This document shows, one piece after another, positions 1-14,900 of a stretch of DNA of 64,000 bases (positions are counted from its first letter, which is position 1; the number at the start of each line of letters is the position of its first letter). Origin of the DNA: Todiramphus chloris collaris (taxonomy: Eukaryota > Chordata > Aves > Coraciiformes > Alcedinidae); assembly GCA_025345505.1 (NCBI GenBank), contig JANVCC010000185.1:3464500-3528499 (forward strand), given 5' to 3'. The position numbers were made by a program, and so were the translations under genes. The notes below the pieces were generated by a model. It did no database searches and was not told the origin of the DNA. It saw nothing but the letters and a program-made list of their open reading frames with translations.

Positions 1-2834
1 ATTCAGCAGTCCTCAACCCAGGCCCCTCTTTCTGCTTTTTATCTTGCACATAGGATGTCAGATCTCAGAAGGCTTAATTCAGCCTTTGCTTCCTCAATTT
101 GGGGGACCATCTATAACGACGTGCCATTAAATACCCCACGTTCACAAATTTCTGCATTTATTGGCTTCATTTTAGAACATCATGGCTATCTTTTTATGCC
201 AGCAGGAGATATGACAGAGCTCTGTGATGAAGAGAACCGACTATAAAAGGTGTTAATAAAGAAATCAATCTAACATTACAGTGCGTATTTAGCATTAATT
301 CTACCTGTTCTCCCCCCCCCCCCAGCAATAGACAGCACCTAATAACAGCAGGATTATCTGAAAAGATATATCCCTTGATTTAAAAACTGATGTGTGTCAA
401 GGTAATGGGATTAAAAGTGAATTGCCATTTCTAATAGCTTCCCACCAGCATCTATCTCACTGTCAGGGCTTCCCAAACAACGGAACACAATGACGCTGCC
501 TGAAATTAGCCCGTCTCCTTTTAAGACTCTTCCTAATGATCTCCTGAATGAATCCCTGCTATTTGGCAACATAATTTTAGCATTAAATATCACCTAATTT
601 ATAACACACGATGGGTTCTTCACTTAGCAACAGTGCCTCGCAGATTAAAGCCCAGTGAGTGCTTGGGGGGGTGGAACTGGCTCTTTCCTTGTTCTCTTAG
701 CAAAGAAGAATGAGCAGCCCCTCACCCTGCTCCAGGGCACAGCCTCACCTCGTATGGGTTGTTGGGGTGGAAAATGAAGCTCCTTTTTTGGGAATCTGCT
801 CTATTTCTGGCCTCGCAGTGCCTGGCCCAGGGTGGCAGAGGCAGGCAGGGGCTGCACCACCCCCAAATTCACATTCCTGTGTATGGCAGCCTGTGCTTTC
901 TACCGCCGCTCGTGTCCCGGTTTTAACTACAGCCTTGACACCACCCTGTTCCTTCAGTGTACAAATCTGTCAAGGGCACTGCCTGACTGAGTACATAAAA
1001 GCTTCCTCCCCCCCCCATTTGCTCGAGTCTTGGAGTTTTTACATAACCAAAGAGGAATAAAAAAGACAACGAGCCTTTGATACTCCGTGGCACATCTCGT
1101 GATGTTCATGATATCACACGAACCGTTCGCACCCGGGGAGAGAGGCAGCTTGGCTCCCGGGAGCAGGTGCCTGGGAAAAGGTGTAGAGGGAGAACAACTC
1201 AATAGGTACCAAGCTTTCTCCTTTTTTTCTTGCAAGGTGGACTGGCAGCACACCTCAGGCTGAGGCAGGGTAAATACCCTGACCCCCGTGGCTGGGGGGA
1301 CCCCCCCGGGTAAAAACAGGCGCGGACCCAGTGCTCTGGTCTGACACCAGTTTTCTCAGTTCTGGGTGCAGGCTGGGAGTGGGGATTCTTGTAATTGCAG
1401 GGCCCATCCCTCTGGGTACCAAAGACATTAAAGGAGCTGATTTCAATTTCTATCTTCTAAGGGGTTTATTAATAAACAGTGTGGGTAAATATCCTCCTTC
1501 CAATTATGACAAATAGCTTGAAGGTGTAGTGTCCTTTTAAACAAACATTAGATCTTATTAAATCTAAATTAAATGCTCACTAAGGGCCATTCATTGACAA
1601 AAAACTGTTTCCAGAAGTAATGAGCAGGTCACCTCACTGGTGTATTACTGCTCGACCTTGGCTTCCCTGGGAGACAGCCCTAGATAATGCACCAAACACT
1701 TGGCTGATGAATGGCTCTGATGAAATGCTCTTGACCTTAGGAGGCACTCCAAAGTGATGAAGAGTTAATGATGAAAGGCTCCACAAAGAGATTGGTTTAA
1801 TTTCTGGCCATAACATGCAATTTTCAGGCCCTTGCTTGGGGAGGGGGGAGGGAAGGGAGAGGAGTACAAGGAGCGGAGAGAGGAGGTTATATTACAATAT
1901 TTAACAAAACCTGGTTTAACAGCATCACTGAAAGGCACTGTATTTCTTGTTCGGTGATGCTGTAGAGGACGTACAGCATTTTTCTCACCCTCCTCTAAAC
2001 CCACAACAGAGGAAGCCAGTGAGCCTTCCCTCTAAGTCTTTGCAGGGTGTCATTCCTAACACAGCCCACTGTCCTCCCTGGCTTAGAGCATCCTCTCAGT
2101 CTCCCACCAATCCCCCCTTATCTCAGCTTTCATGTCTGAGGGGACACCAGCTGATGACACATCTCACCCCAGCCCTCCACATTCTGCTGCCTTTGGTCCC
2201 TTCCTCACAAGCTACAGCATCAGCTGAGATGCCAGAGTCCAACACCTCTTCTGCAACCCGTGATTGCTTCAGCCCCTGAAGCACTTGCTTTTCTGCCATT
2301 CTGAAGGCAATAAAAGTAATGAGAAGAATGATCGTGCCATCTGCTCCCCAAGCTTTTCACCTGGCAAGGCAATTTGTTTCCTTGCCTCTGTCAGACACCA
2401 TCCCCTGGGCAGCAGCAGGCAAGCCCAGCAATCTGGGTGCCTTTCCCATCCCATATGGGCTTTTTCTGGCACAGGGAGCTGTGCAAGAGGTTGGCAACTT
2501 GAAAAAGAAACATAAAGGTGCACGCTTTCACTTGGAGAGACAAAGTAAGGGATGGAGAAGTTGTTTCTGAGCTGGAGATAAGACTAGCCCTGACTCAAAA
2601 CTGCTTCATGGCTTGGAGCCAGGCTGAGAGCAATCAGAGGTGCTGACTACCCCGAAAGCCACTCCAGTCATCCAGTGTGATACCATTAATGGGATCACAA
2701 GAGTGTCCAGAGGAGGATGAGGACGTTTTACTGCTCAAGAGAAAGGATGAACAAAGTGAAAAAGAGGTAAGGCAAAGGGAGAGAATAGCTTGAGGATAGC
2801 GACCAGGGTTTAGTTCTCTCAGTGGGTTGGCTGG

Positions 2835-2872
2835 GGAATCGTGGAATGGTTTGGATTGGAAGGTTTGGGTTG
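2835..2872 (-). repeat. Possible CR1 3' terminal remnant
   Basis: AATCGTGGAATGGTTTGGAT followed by TGGAAGGTTTGGGTT resembles the last 40 bases of a CR1 in minus orientation. Too short for certainty. Confidence 0.3.
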
Positions 2873-5800
2873 AATATTAACACCACACACTTGACACTTG
2901 GGCAGCCTCCAGGGCTGAGAGTTTGAGGACTTGCCTGAGGTCAGAGAGAGAAGTGGTTGATCACTGTGCATCCCTCTGCGTTAGCTACCAGCTCACACTT
3001 CTTCATCCATCTCTCAGAGGAAATGAGAGTGATTTCTTTTCCCCTCCCTTGTAGCTGAATGCAGAAAGATGTATTGGTTCAATCTAAAGGCACAGCAAAT
3101 AGTCACAGGGCCTTGGCTCCAGAGGGATTTTTTGTTCCTTTTTATACCAACTAATTACATTTAAACAAATTCTCACTCTCGAGCTTGTTGGGAAGTGTCA
3201 GCTCCTGTTTTTGTCATCTGGCCTCACAATGCTCATTCTGGCCGTGTTTGCCTAGCACCTCCCTTAACCTTTGAAGGCATTTCGCTTATGAAACAGTGAA
3301 ACAGATGAACAAAGTACAACTTTGTCCGAAGTTTCAGTTCAGCTGCACTGTAACTGGCCTGTGCCCTGAGTTTTGGAGTGGTCCAGTCTCCATCCTGCAT
3401 GTTCATCTACATCCACTCATGACAAAGCTAACCCTGGAGGAAGACAAACACAACATGTGCAATATGCATATGTCTCTCTCTCTAGATACATTGATAAAAC
3501 CAAACTATCTCCTAGGCTTTGAGCAAAAGACAAGACTTCACCTTACTCCAAAGCATATGGTCTTTCATGATGGGCAAAATGAAGTGGTAAAGTCTTTTGG
3601 GGATCTTTTATACTTCCTAACTGTAAACATCTAATGAAGAATCCTCACTGAAGACCTTAGTCATCTAAAGCCAGAGAACAGTAGGGTAAGAGAGAAGTAA
3701 ATGGCTCCAGTAAACTATTCTGAGACACAAGGGACAGGGTGGAAGGACCCTGAAAAAAAATCACTGAGTCTTTTTCCCTGCCTCCAGGCAAGATCAGTTC
3801 AACCAAAACCACTCCTGACAAATGTTTGTCTAGTCTCTCCTCCAGAATTTCTTCTGCTGCTATTTTAATCCCATTATTTCTTTCCATGAGAGCAGTGAAC
3901 TTGTGAAGAAAAAAAAAAAAAGAATCTGAAGTCTCTTCCTCTCTGTGGATAACCTGAACATACTTGGTGAACTGTCTTTCTCTCCAGCCTTTTATTCTAG
4001 AGAGCAAACAAATCCTGTTCTTGTTTTCCCTTCTGCTGAGGTGATCTCTAGACCCCTCACCCTACTTGCTGCTTTCTTCTACCCTTTCTTACTGCTTGCT
4101 GTCTGCTTTAGGTGCTCTTGACTTATCACTGGGAGGTGCCCAATTTTCTTGCTTTTCCTTTCAACCACTCATGCTTAAGTAAGACTCCTAGAACAAGATA
4201 TAGTAACACTCCCTCAAGGGCTAGCTGAAATTTCTCTGTCTCATCCAGGCAGGAGGGAGGTCAGAAAAGTGTGGGTTTTGCTTCATATGGTTCTTGGCAA
4301 AGATGTGCAAGGACTGCAGAAGAATTCATGTGGGATTTGACTCTGATCTTGCTGTTCAAGGGAAAACTGAGACACTCCAGGGCCAGTGCCTTGAAAGGAA
4401 AGCTTTTCAGAATGTCTGGCTTCAGGTAAGGGCTGCTAACTCCAGTCTCTCTCTACAGACCCAGCCATCTCTTACCAAAACAAAATATCCACCACAGGAA
4501 ACCGAAACCTGAAGGTGAATGGCATTCCCCCAAACTCCCCTCTTGGAGCATGGTTCTTGTTAAGCTCCTCTGCCATCATCAGTCTCATTCTGCTGTGAAT
4601 TTGTTCTGTTCTGTAAGGAACAGCCAACCCTGCAGTCTCTGACTTATGCCCTCCATCTCCAGGCAGTAACCACAACTTCACCTCCTCCAAAGATGCAGGA
4701 AAAACTCCTCAAAACACATGGCTCCTCCCAACTCAGCATATGGCTTGGGATGTTCAAGCTCAAAGCTTCTTTGTAACAAGCATGACAGATGGACTTCTCA
4801 ACATTTTTGTCTACAAAATCTCCAGCTGGTAATGACAAAGTGGGTGGAGAGGAACGGTGTCTAAGGGGAAGGTCATGGTACACCTTCTAAGTCAGGCTAC
4901 GCAGAGCCAGGCCAGCCAGTTTTGAATTCCAAACCTTCCTGCTCTGGGGAAGGTTGACATCCACTTGAAACAAAATGAACAGGCAGTTGCTAAACTCCCG
5001 CAAAGCTGATTTAGAAGCCTTGGTTCTGTGTGTGTGAAGGGAAGCCACCTTCTGTCATCAGGTGGGATGGATGGACCTTTCTAAAAACATCTCTAAACTC
5101 ATTCCAGGGTCTATCCAGAATCTCAAAGGGCAAAGGAGCCCTTCTGCTACTTTTGTTCTTGCAGATGGGAAACATTAGCACTGAGAACTTGAGCTGCACA
5201 GTGTATTTTACTCCAGGAAGAGAGAAGGTGATGCTGCAGGAACAACATGAAAAGAGCTGCTCAACAGTGTAAACCCCTGACCTAAAGGCTGAGCACTGTG
5301 CAGGGAGAGAGCAAAGTCCTTGCTGTTGCTCAAGCAGTGACATGACCCAGCCTTGTGCCTTGCCACCCAGGCCAGCTCTTCTCCCTGTCACCACTGGCCC
5401 CAGCAAGGAGGCTCCTCTGCCTAGCAAAGCCTTCTCCTGAGTCACCCAGAGTTGGTACTGGGCCGTTTCTGCACAGAAGGATGAGCTAGAAGTAAGCTAC
5501 TCCAGCAAGATATGGAGGCTGACTTTAGGTCAGAATCCAGGTTTTTATTATCCCAGGCTGAGGGAAGGGAAATCTGTTCTTCCTTTCATGCAGAAAGTGC
5601 TGAGAGGAGGAAGAGAGACACGTTTCTCTTCAAGCCTTCTGCAGCCTTGAGGCTCTTGCTGCCCTGGAGGATTTCTCCCGAGTATGTCTGCAGGTCAGCA
5701 GGAAGGTGCAGGGTGGTGTGGATTGATTGTGGTCTATAAAATTCTGTTTTCACTATATACACTGCTAGGTGGAACTGAGAGAAAGGGGAAAGTTTGTTGT

Positions 5801-7679
5801 TGGCTTCATTTATTTTTAATTCTAGCTTGTGGAGACACCAGATTCTTGGGGCAGCAAATGCTTCAGCCAAAGCAGAGGAAGGGCATAATTTGGGACAGTT
5901 TGAGGGAGTTTAGGATGGGAAGCACAAGAAGCACTGCTGTAATCTCTACTCTGTCCACAGGGTCACAGCTCATGGTCAAGAAGGGAGATTTCATTCCCAA
6001 AGGCTGCTCAGCTCACAGTTCCCCACAGGGATCACAGTGCCCAATTTGGGCATCTGAGCTTAAACCACAGCAAACATCACCCCTCTGATAATTCGGTGTT
6101 TCAGGGCAGCCAAGACACCCCAGAACCTCCATAAGAAATCCTAAAAACTAGCAAAGCTTCTAGTTAAGAAGGAGGGATTTGGGGATTATCAGAGACATTA
6201 ATAGAAGTAGAAAGTGAAAACACACAGCCCAACTTCTGAGGGCAGAATTTATTTATAGGCCTTCTTTTTTAACCTTTTCTTTTTCACAGATGTTGGAGGT
6301 AGGGCTCTAGACTATTACAGATGACATCACTAATTTGGATTTCAGGAAACCTTCAAGAAAATCTCTAGTGTCAGCTCTTCTATTTTATTTTATTTTTTTA
6401 GCTACTAAAGAAGCCAAGGAGATTTAGGAAAGCCCTGAAGGCATGGCAGGAGGACAGACCCACTGCAAGATGAAGAGTTTGGCAGCCAGCTCGGGATGGG
6501 CAAGCTCACGTGCTTTTCATACAAAGAACACTCAGACCTGGTTTGTCTCCAAGGAGCATAAATCAGTCTGACGCTGGGAAGAGGAGGCATCCTACATTTG
6601 AGAAATGTCACCCTCATTCCAGGACCATTGTATCTGCTTTCCTTCATCACAGAGACAATTCCCACAACAGCAACATCAGTATTTTGGACACAGAAAGGCT
6701 GCTTTCGTACACTGGAAACCACCAAAGACAATGCACCAGGAGACATCTGCTCCATCTGCTTCCAAGGGAGGGGACCTGCCCCTTCCCTCCTACTCCTCTC
6801 CACTGACCTTCCCTTCTCACCTCCTGAGGCAGCAGAACACACTCCTCTTTTTAGGACTTCTGTGGGCTGTGAGATTTAATTTGCTCATCTGGGGGATCCA
6901 ATCTTTCTTTCCTTTCAGTAACCTCATGTGATTAACCAGTCTGGGATTTCATTAACCAGTTTGGGTTTTCACGATGCTGTAACTCATTCCACTGACACAT
7001 AATGGGGGTTTTGCTGCCATTGGACTTTCCCCACACAAACAGCATTTCATCTAGACTTTAGAAATTCCTCACAAAAGCTAATGCCTCACATTTATTCAGT
7101 GGGTCTCCAGCAGTGGCAGCACATGGCATTCCCCTGCCAATGGACACGAGAGCCACCAAACACCAGAAACTCAGAGTCTTACTGAGCAGCAAACAACTGG
7201 TCCCCAGCCAGCCAAAGCCCTGAATTACCCAGAGAGCAGAGAGAGGTGTCATGGATGTGTTTGTAAATAGCTGGTAAGGAGCACACTTTTTCAGAAGTCT
7301 GCAGAAAAAGGAGCACATTTTCTGCACTTGCATGCCCACATGGTCTGTGGCAGGAAAGGGACGCATCCTGGACCACATCTCAGCTCCAGGAGACTGGAAT
7401 GTTAATGATGCACAAGCATCGCTCTCTGGGTTGGGAAGGATCTTCTCTTATTCATTAACCACACTTCTGAGTTTATTCTCACCAGGCAGCATCTGTGCTT
7501 TGAACAAATCCCTGTCCAAACAGAAGTAAGATGTTTGGCTTATAGACTTGTTAAAGTGATAGAAAGCCAGCCAGTTCAAATGATACAGCCTCGTGTGATT
7601 GTGCTACTTAAGGACTCTCATTCAGTCCCTTTTAACAGCTGTGATTCCTAACCCATCTCCTGACTTTTACATGATGCCA

Positions 7680-7702
7680 TATATATATACACACACACAC
7701 AG
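7680..7702. repeat. (TA)n(CA)n microsatellite
   Basis: A short TA run followed directly by CA dinucleotides, about 23 bases. Confidence 0.9.
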
Positions 7703-9900
7703 AGTTTACTTGCAAGGCAAAGCCCCAGAGTTCTTGAGAAGCAGCTCCTTGGGTTAGAGAGAGCCCAGGGTTTATCTTAAGCATCGCTGCTGCCAAAATA
7801 TCTTTATCGATTTAGTTTTGTATCAAATTTTTGTTCAGCTCTGAGACCAAGAAATAGCCAGATAGATGGGAATCCTTCCTAACCTGCAGTTGTGATGCAG
7901 GTTGGATTCCCAGAGCAGGCATGAGGCTGTAGCTCTAACCTTGATTTCAGGGAAAGGCAAGGCTGCTTGGCAGAAGTCAAAACTAAACGCAAATACCTCA
8001 CCCTGCCCGTGATAGCCCAGCACACTGGCAAAAAATTCCTGTGCCCAGCAGTGCACAAAGATTGCTGCTTACTCCAGCAGAAGAGCTGCCTCATTTCCCG
8101 AGAGCATTCCCTCTCCCATCCCACCCACTTTGTCCTCTCCAAAAGGCTCCGTGTACCCACCACATCGCTGCCCCAGCCCTGCCATCCTGCCCCTCTCCTA
8201 CTCCTTCCAGCACAGAGTAAATGAAACCCACCCTGAGCAGGGGAATGGCTCTTTGCTGTCCTCATTCACCCAGCTCCCCAGGTTTGATGGGCACTGTCAC
8301 TCACGATTGATTAGGCAGAGCTTTCACCCAAGCCCTCCCTGTCTGCACACAACATTCGAACCTTTGGCACTGCAGTACACCAGACATGTTTTTCAGACAC
8401 ATTCTTCTACCAAGGTGACAGGGAGATTTAGGAGCCAGTTATGGCTGTGACCATATTCTATATTTTCTCCTACTTCAAGAGGACTATAGCTCTGCTGTCT
8501 TCAACAGGGCTACAGCCTTTCCTTTTGACATAAATCTGTTTTCCTGCTGTGACAACATCTCACTGATTGCTTGAGGAAAAGGTGTCACTAGAGCAAATCA
8601 ATCCACAATACATAACACTGCTTAAGATGTGTCACTAGTTCAAATTAGAGAGCGCAAACCCTGGGGTTAGATTAAAAAGGTGACAAAATCAGCAAGTTAT
8701 GCTTGCAAACGTGCTCTCAGACCTACTAATTCTGCAATTCCACTGTCAAACCAGGCAGCGGTGGGAGGCAGTTGTTGCATGGGACAAGCAGGTGTTGTGG
8801 GCCTGGAGGATGTCAGGAAAATCTTGCCAAAAAAACCCCCAAACAGCCCCAAACTGAAGCACTGCAGTGCTCCAGGCCAGTGCTGACCCACACATGCAAC
8901 AAGCACGGGACAGCGATTGCTGCTGCTACACCCAGCGCAGGGAAACAGCCCAGCACCTTCTGCAGCTGGGAGGACACAGTAACCTGCAGCAGAAATATTG
9001 GCCAGTTTGGCTGAATCAGTGACTTCTGCCCTGGAATAACCCCCCAGCTGGGAGTGCAAAGGTCCTGGCATTACTGGTACACATCCTGGAAAGTAGCACA
9101 GCTAAGAGAACGAAGGAGGCAAGCCAGGAGAGAGAGAGGCTGGGAGAAAAATGTGCAGGGAACAGTCTATTAATACCTGCCTGTACTGCCATTGGCTTTA
9201 ATCAGCACTAATAATCCCTCATTGTCAGGAGCATTTCCACTCACTCTCTAATTTTAAATAATTATTATAATAAGGATTCTACTACAAAACGCTAGAAACA
9301 GCACCCTTGTCACTAAAACTGTACCTGGTAATTGAAAAACAAACCAGCAGAGGATCTATCAGCCACATGGGTGGAAGAAAAAGAACATTAACTGCCACAT
9401 CTCAAAGCCCTTTACTTGTCATAATGTATTAGGGGTTTCATTACACATCTTGCCGGAGCTGCAAACGCGTGGTAACCCAGATAGCACGTGGGAAGGGAAG
9501 ACCAAAAAGGCCAACATCTTCTAGGGAAATAAGGTTTGAGTCCATGCTGTCCTGCTTGAATGAAAAGGCTGTGGGAAGGACTGGCCTCACCTCCTGCTTT
9601 CTGACTTGAGGGTCATGTTTTTGGGAGTCTGGGAAACCAACCCCATCTCCACACAGCCCACAGGGTGTGAAATCCTTGTTGCAAGCCAGCACCTTCCATT
9701 TCGGAGTTCATTTTGTGCACTGATTTTTCTCTCATTACACTAATTCCATCTTATGGAGGAAGCTAGAACATTCTTTTTCTTTGAAGCCATCACCACTGTC
9801 TCGCAGCTCTAAGATTCATGGTGCTGGAAGCTGTGCCAGGACCAGAGTAGCAGCACAAGTCTAATGAAGACAGAGGAAGAAAGGCTGTAATCTCCCTGGT

Positions 9901-9939
9901 CAATTAACCAATTTCTCAATTAATCAATTTCTCAATTAG
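9901..9939. repeat. Short tandem repeat rich in CAATTA
   Basis: About two and a half copies of a 16-base unit (AATTTCTCAATTAATC), giving three CAATTA/TAATTG homeodomain-type cores at regular spacing. Confidence 0.7.
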
Positions 9940-11777
9940 ATAGCACACTGATGTGAGGGCAAAGAGCTGGGCAGTCAGGAAGATGGAGTATGAGCTCAAG
10001 ACCTGTTTGAGACAATGGCTCATCCACCACACAAGCCAGACCCCAGAAGCCAGCAGAGCATCTTCCCCCCCAGTTGCCTCACACAGCCACCACTTCTCCA
10101 ATGAGCATCCTTAGAAATGTTTTCCAGCTGCTCAGTCGTAATGCAAAGAAAATGAACAAGAAAACAAAGCATTTCTAGGTTCAAATAGGAGGAAAGAAAG
10201 ATCTGGAAACCTTTCTCCACGGCCAGCCCCCATACCAACCCCACCACTGCTTTGCTTTCACTGTTTGATTCTCAGGACAGATGCCCTGCAAGGATACTGG
10301 CTTACTTGGGGAAGGAAATCTCTTGCAACTCTGAAACAGGTACAGCTGAAATGAGAGATTTGGTTTGTCTTGGTTTATCTCTACCCCTTCCCTCCCCCTG
10401 AGAAGCCCGAATGGAAAATGAAGCCAACTAATTACATAAAACCAAAAACCCCAGCGTAAATACTTTTGTTTAAAAACTGGAAAGAATATCAGAGGAGAGA
10501 TCAGCAGCTGTAAAAGTTGCTCTAGACAGAAAACCAGTTGTCATTAGAAATAGCCACAGGGTCAGACTTTCTACCAGTCCTGCCAAAAGCCTTGGAGTAC
10601 TTCCCCATGTAACACAGCAACATCATCACACCAGGGAGAAAGAGCCTCCTTCTCCTTCCACTGCGACTGGCTCTGCAGCCCACAGAAGATATCAATTTGC
10701 TTCGAGAGAAGAAGAATCAGGAGAAGAACCCAGAAGTCTCGGCTCAATTTCTCTCCAGCCTTTCCACAGGCTGAGGTCTGCTTCTGAAGAGCTGCTGCTT
10801 CTGTGCCACCAGCTGCTTCTCCTCTGTGTTTTACTGTCCTTGAAAGTGGAGACTCCGAGCTTGGGTTCGAATTTATTATTGATAATAAAATAAATAAGCA
10901 ATCATTGCAAAAAGCTCTAAACCACTTTCATGCTTAATTTAAATGCACCAGTATAACATTTTGGAATAATCTCATGAATAGATGCAGGAACTAAGATCAC
11001 GCAAAAATAACATCAGCAAATGATCTAGTTGCCAGCACAACTTTCTGATAATAAAAGGCAGCTCAGGACAATTTACCATTGTTTAACCTAATTTATTTAT
11101 CTGCACATAATCGTAGCTCAGCCCTAGGGGAAATACAGAGGGGGAAATAATTGGAGCTGATTTATTTGTATTTGTTTGCTCTGAATTGGAACAGGAAATA
11201 AAAAGGTAGAATATTTTAGAGAGAACCATTCCAGAAAAATTAAATCTCTTTTGAGGGAGTCGGTTTTCAGCTGCAAGTTGCCCACCTGCCTGGTTCTTCT
11301 GCAGGCAGAAAGCACAGCAGCCATCCCAGTAGATAGTGGGAGATGCTGTTCCCATTCCCCCAGCTGAAAGATCCAATTTTTTGTTCAATAAATCCATTTT
11401 TCACTGATGAAAGTTATGATTTTTATGGAAAGGCTATTTTCCTGTTAAAATGCCAACCCGATGCAGAAATAACAGAGCAGGTCCCGCTAGTGAGGAGTTT
11501 GAAAAGGTTAAAGAAAGTCTAAAAGCTGTTTGGGAAACACGTGGCCACTTCTGTGGGAAAGAAAATGCATCATTTCAGAGGCCAGACAAGAACACCTGGC
11601 CTCTACTGCCTGCCAGACTCGCTTTTGGAGGCAAGCAAAGAAGATGCATCCCTTCTCCTCTGCCAGGCTCAGCAGGAAAACAAAAGGTTTGGGGGGAAGA
11701 ATGGAAAAGCTCCTAACGTATCAAAGATCTGATGCATTCTAGACACCTGCTTGCAAGGATAGGAGGTTCCATGCAAG

Positions 11778-11974
11778 CATAAGGAGGAACTTTTTCATGG
11801 TGAGGGTGGCAGAACTGGAACAGGCTGCCCTGGGAGGTTGTGGAGTCTCCTTCTCTGGAGACACTCAAAACCCACCAGGACATGTTCCTGTGTGACCTCA
11901 TCTAGGTGGTCCTGGGAGGTTGGACTCGAGCTCTCAAGGTCCCTTCCATCCCCTAACGTTTTGTGATTCTGTGG
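11778..11974 (+). repeat. CR1 LINE 3' end
   Basis: Typical avian CR1 tail in plus orientation: AGGAGGAACTTTTTCATGG, GGAACAGGCTGCCC, GTTGTGGAGTCTCC, then GGTCCCTTCCATCCC and a GATTCTGTGG terminus. It is 5'-truncated and non-coding. Confidence 0.9.
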
Positions 11975-14900
11975 TTGACATGGGAGCCTTCAAAGGCAGT
12001 GCAGGATTTGGCTGTGGTTTATAGCTTTGTAGTCCCTCACTGCCCCAAGATGTTTGCAGATGTAGGAGCTGCCAACACCACCTCTGAAAGCTGCTAAGGA
12101 ATGTCTCATCTCGGAGCTCCCTTGCACACATCATGGCATGTTCTTGGGCAGAGTGCAAGGGAGGATACACCAAACTCAACAGTTCTGGATGGAGTTGCTT
12201 CTAGACCTAGATTAACCTTAGACTGAGAAGGGCTGGCACTGTGCAGAAGCCCCAGCAGAGCAGAAGGCAATGCTCTTGATTGCCAAGCTGGACATACGGT
12301 GACAAAAACAGAGAAAGAATAAAATAGGACTTGTAGTTTTGGATGATAACTTCTGCTGAGCTCCTTCCTGCAGAAACCTGCCATATGAGAGGATTTCATT
12401 GCACCTGAGCTGGAAGGGATGCTGCCAAGACTGTCAACAGAAGCAACAGGAGGACCAGTGCAGGAGAGAAGATCTCCTCTCTCCTGGGACAGCTGGGCTT
12501 TTCCAAGCCCTCATGGCTCCTGGAATTGATTCCTCTGCCACAGCTGCAGCTGCACATGCATACCAGAAAATAGGACTTCATGAGAAGCACTTTGCTTTCT
12601 ACACAGAAAGAAGCCATGTTAAAATTAAATATATATATTTGAATACCTACTGATTTTGCTAAAGCCTTGCCTTATTGCTCACATGAAGAATTCAACCCAG
12701 AAGCAAGTTCCTCATCTAATTCTTATCTCACAGATGATCTTCCCTCTGTCCCACATGCAGCCCCATCCCAGCAGAGCTAGCTGAGGACCAGAAAGGATTC
12801 ACTCTGTGCTGCTGGCAGGGTCATGGAGCCATAGAAAGTTCTGGGTTGGAGGGTCTCCTGGGTTCCTCATGGGCTCTCACAACATACAGCTTGACTGGAG
12901 CTTCTCTTCTGCTGCTCAGCCCTGCCTTTAGGAGCTCTTGAGCTGCGCTTTCAACAGCCTATTTGTTGTTTTCCTTCCTTTGTTACCCATTTAACATCTT
13001 TATACATCAAAAGAGACTATTTATAGCTGCCTTCTCGAGGAGGATCTGAGCAGCTCCTCTGGCTGTAGAAGGATCTCTTCGCCATGGGCCACATCAAGCA
13101 AACACAGACTGAAAGAGATCTGCCTTTGTGCTGCAAATCGAGCTGCTCTTTCAACTCTCTAGCTGAAGCTGAGCAGGAACAAGGAGCCCGAATCTCCCAG
13201 GGATTCGCCACCTCATATGTGAAAATTGAGAGTCTCTCGCATTTTGCTAGCACTGGATTCAGCTTTTAGTTCTTTCTTTGGCAAGAACAGGAAGAAACAT
13301 CTCATCGCCAGACTGCCAAGGCTGAGATTGCAATTAAAGACTTAATTTGTATATGGCTTCTCGGATTGCTTGGGCTTAATTATTCCACTAGGTGGACCCA
13401 ATTCCATTCCCAGTGTCATGTGCCCTATGCTATGGAGGGCTGATGGAGCCTCCCTCTCCCCTGGGAAATGTCCATCTGAGCAGACATCAGATACACAGCA
13501 CAGTCCTGAGGAGCCCTGACGTGGAGAATTAGAGCATCCCAAAATGCAAAGTCTCATTAGAGTTTCTTTTGTCCCACACCAATATCAAGCCTGTTGGGAA
13601 ACAGTTTCCTTTGGTTCTTGGCTTTGATTGAATGTAACAAGAACCTATTTAAGTAGTTACATGAAGGTGATGGAGTCCTTCTCCATGGCAGGCTGTGAAG
13701 GTAGCAGCCACCACATGTGTACAAGAATGACTGTGGCAATCCCAAAGACCAGAAAAAAAAAAATACAAATCCCCAGTAAACTACCATCTGCCCCATTACC
13801 CTCTGTCATCCTGACCATCAAATGTGTACTTCCCCTGGGAAGCAGGAAGGGTGTCCAACTAAACAAGGCAGCAGTCACTCCGGATCTTGGCATGGAGGGA
13901 AGCTGCCCAGTTGGTATTTCTGTTCCCAGATCCATCCAGGAGTTACAGATGGCTTGCCTCTTCAATATTTTATTAACCTCTGCCTCCATCTAAAATCCCC
14001 AAGCAGTTTAATTTCTGCCTTCCTAAATCTACTGAAATGGAAAGTTTTCCCAGTGTGATTTTCAAGCAAGATGACTCAAGACAGAGTCCTCAACTGAACT
14101 CACTTCTTTCTCCGATAGTAAAGGCATGCTGGGTTCTTTTTACTTGCAAGTCGAGATGGAATAAAAGGACTGCGCTCTCAGATGGTTCAGTTGAGCACAG
14201 TTGATCTCTGCCAGGGGGGTGCCCAGCCCCAGCGATAGAGACTGCTGAAGCTTTGCCAAAAATTACTCTGTTCAAATACACAACCGATTCTCGTGACATC
14301 CCATGGTCCAGGAGAAGAAACTTGTGGTCCAGGGAAGACCCGCAACCTCACTTGCAAGTAGACTCCGAGCTGCTTTCAAGTGTCTTAGAAATCACAGGAA
14401 AAATAGCAACCTTTCCTCCAAAATGCTTGAGAAAACAACCCTCTCCAGCTAACGCCTAGAACCATGTCCTGAGCAAGAGTTAAAATATTTATGCTTGGCC
14501 ACATTAAAATTAAGAGGGGGTTTAACAGCTATGCTTATTTTAGTGCTGCCAAGGGAAGCTGGGTTGTGTTTAACAGAAGCTGTCACTTGTGGGCTTAAAG
14601 CCTGGCACTGCACAGACATGCGCTGACCTTCTCCACTGCTCACATTGCTGGCTCTGCCCAGCATCTGGGGGGTTCCTCCTCTAACCACCCCAGTCACCAG
14701 CGCACACCCGGACCAGAGAGAAACCAGCCCAGCTCTCCAATGAGGCAATATTTACCTCTCCCTTAGGATCACAGGACCATTTGGTTGGAAGAGACCTTTC
14801 AGATCACCGAGTCCAACCATTAACCCAGCACTGCCAGGGCACCACAAAACCATGTCCCTCAGCACCAGATCTCCACAGTGTTGAAACCTCTCCAGAGGTG

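Larger units (their letters stand above)
1..11777. other. Gene-free flank downstream of OLFM1, part 1
   Basis: I see no exon, RNA gene or clear transposon apart from a possible CR1 scrap at 2835 and two short repeats (7680, 9901). The sequence is mixed AT-rich and neutral single-copy DNA. Open frames up to 145 codons show no domain or splice context. Confidence 0.75.
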
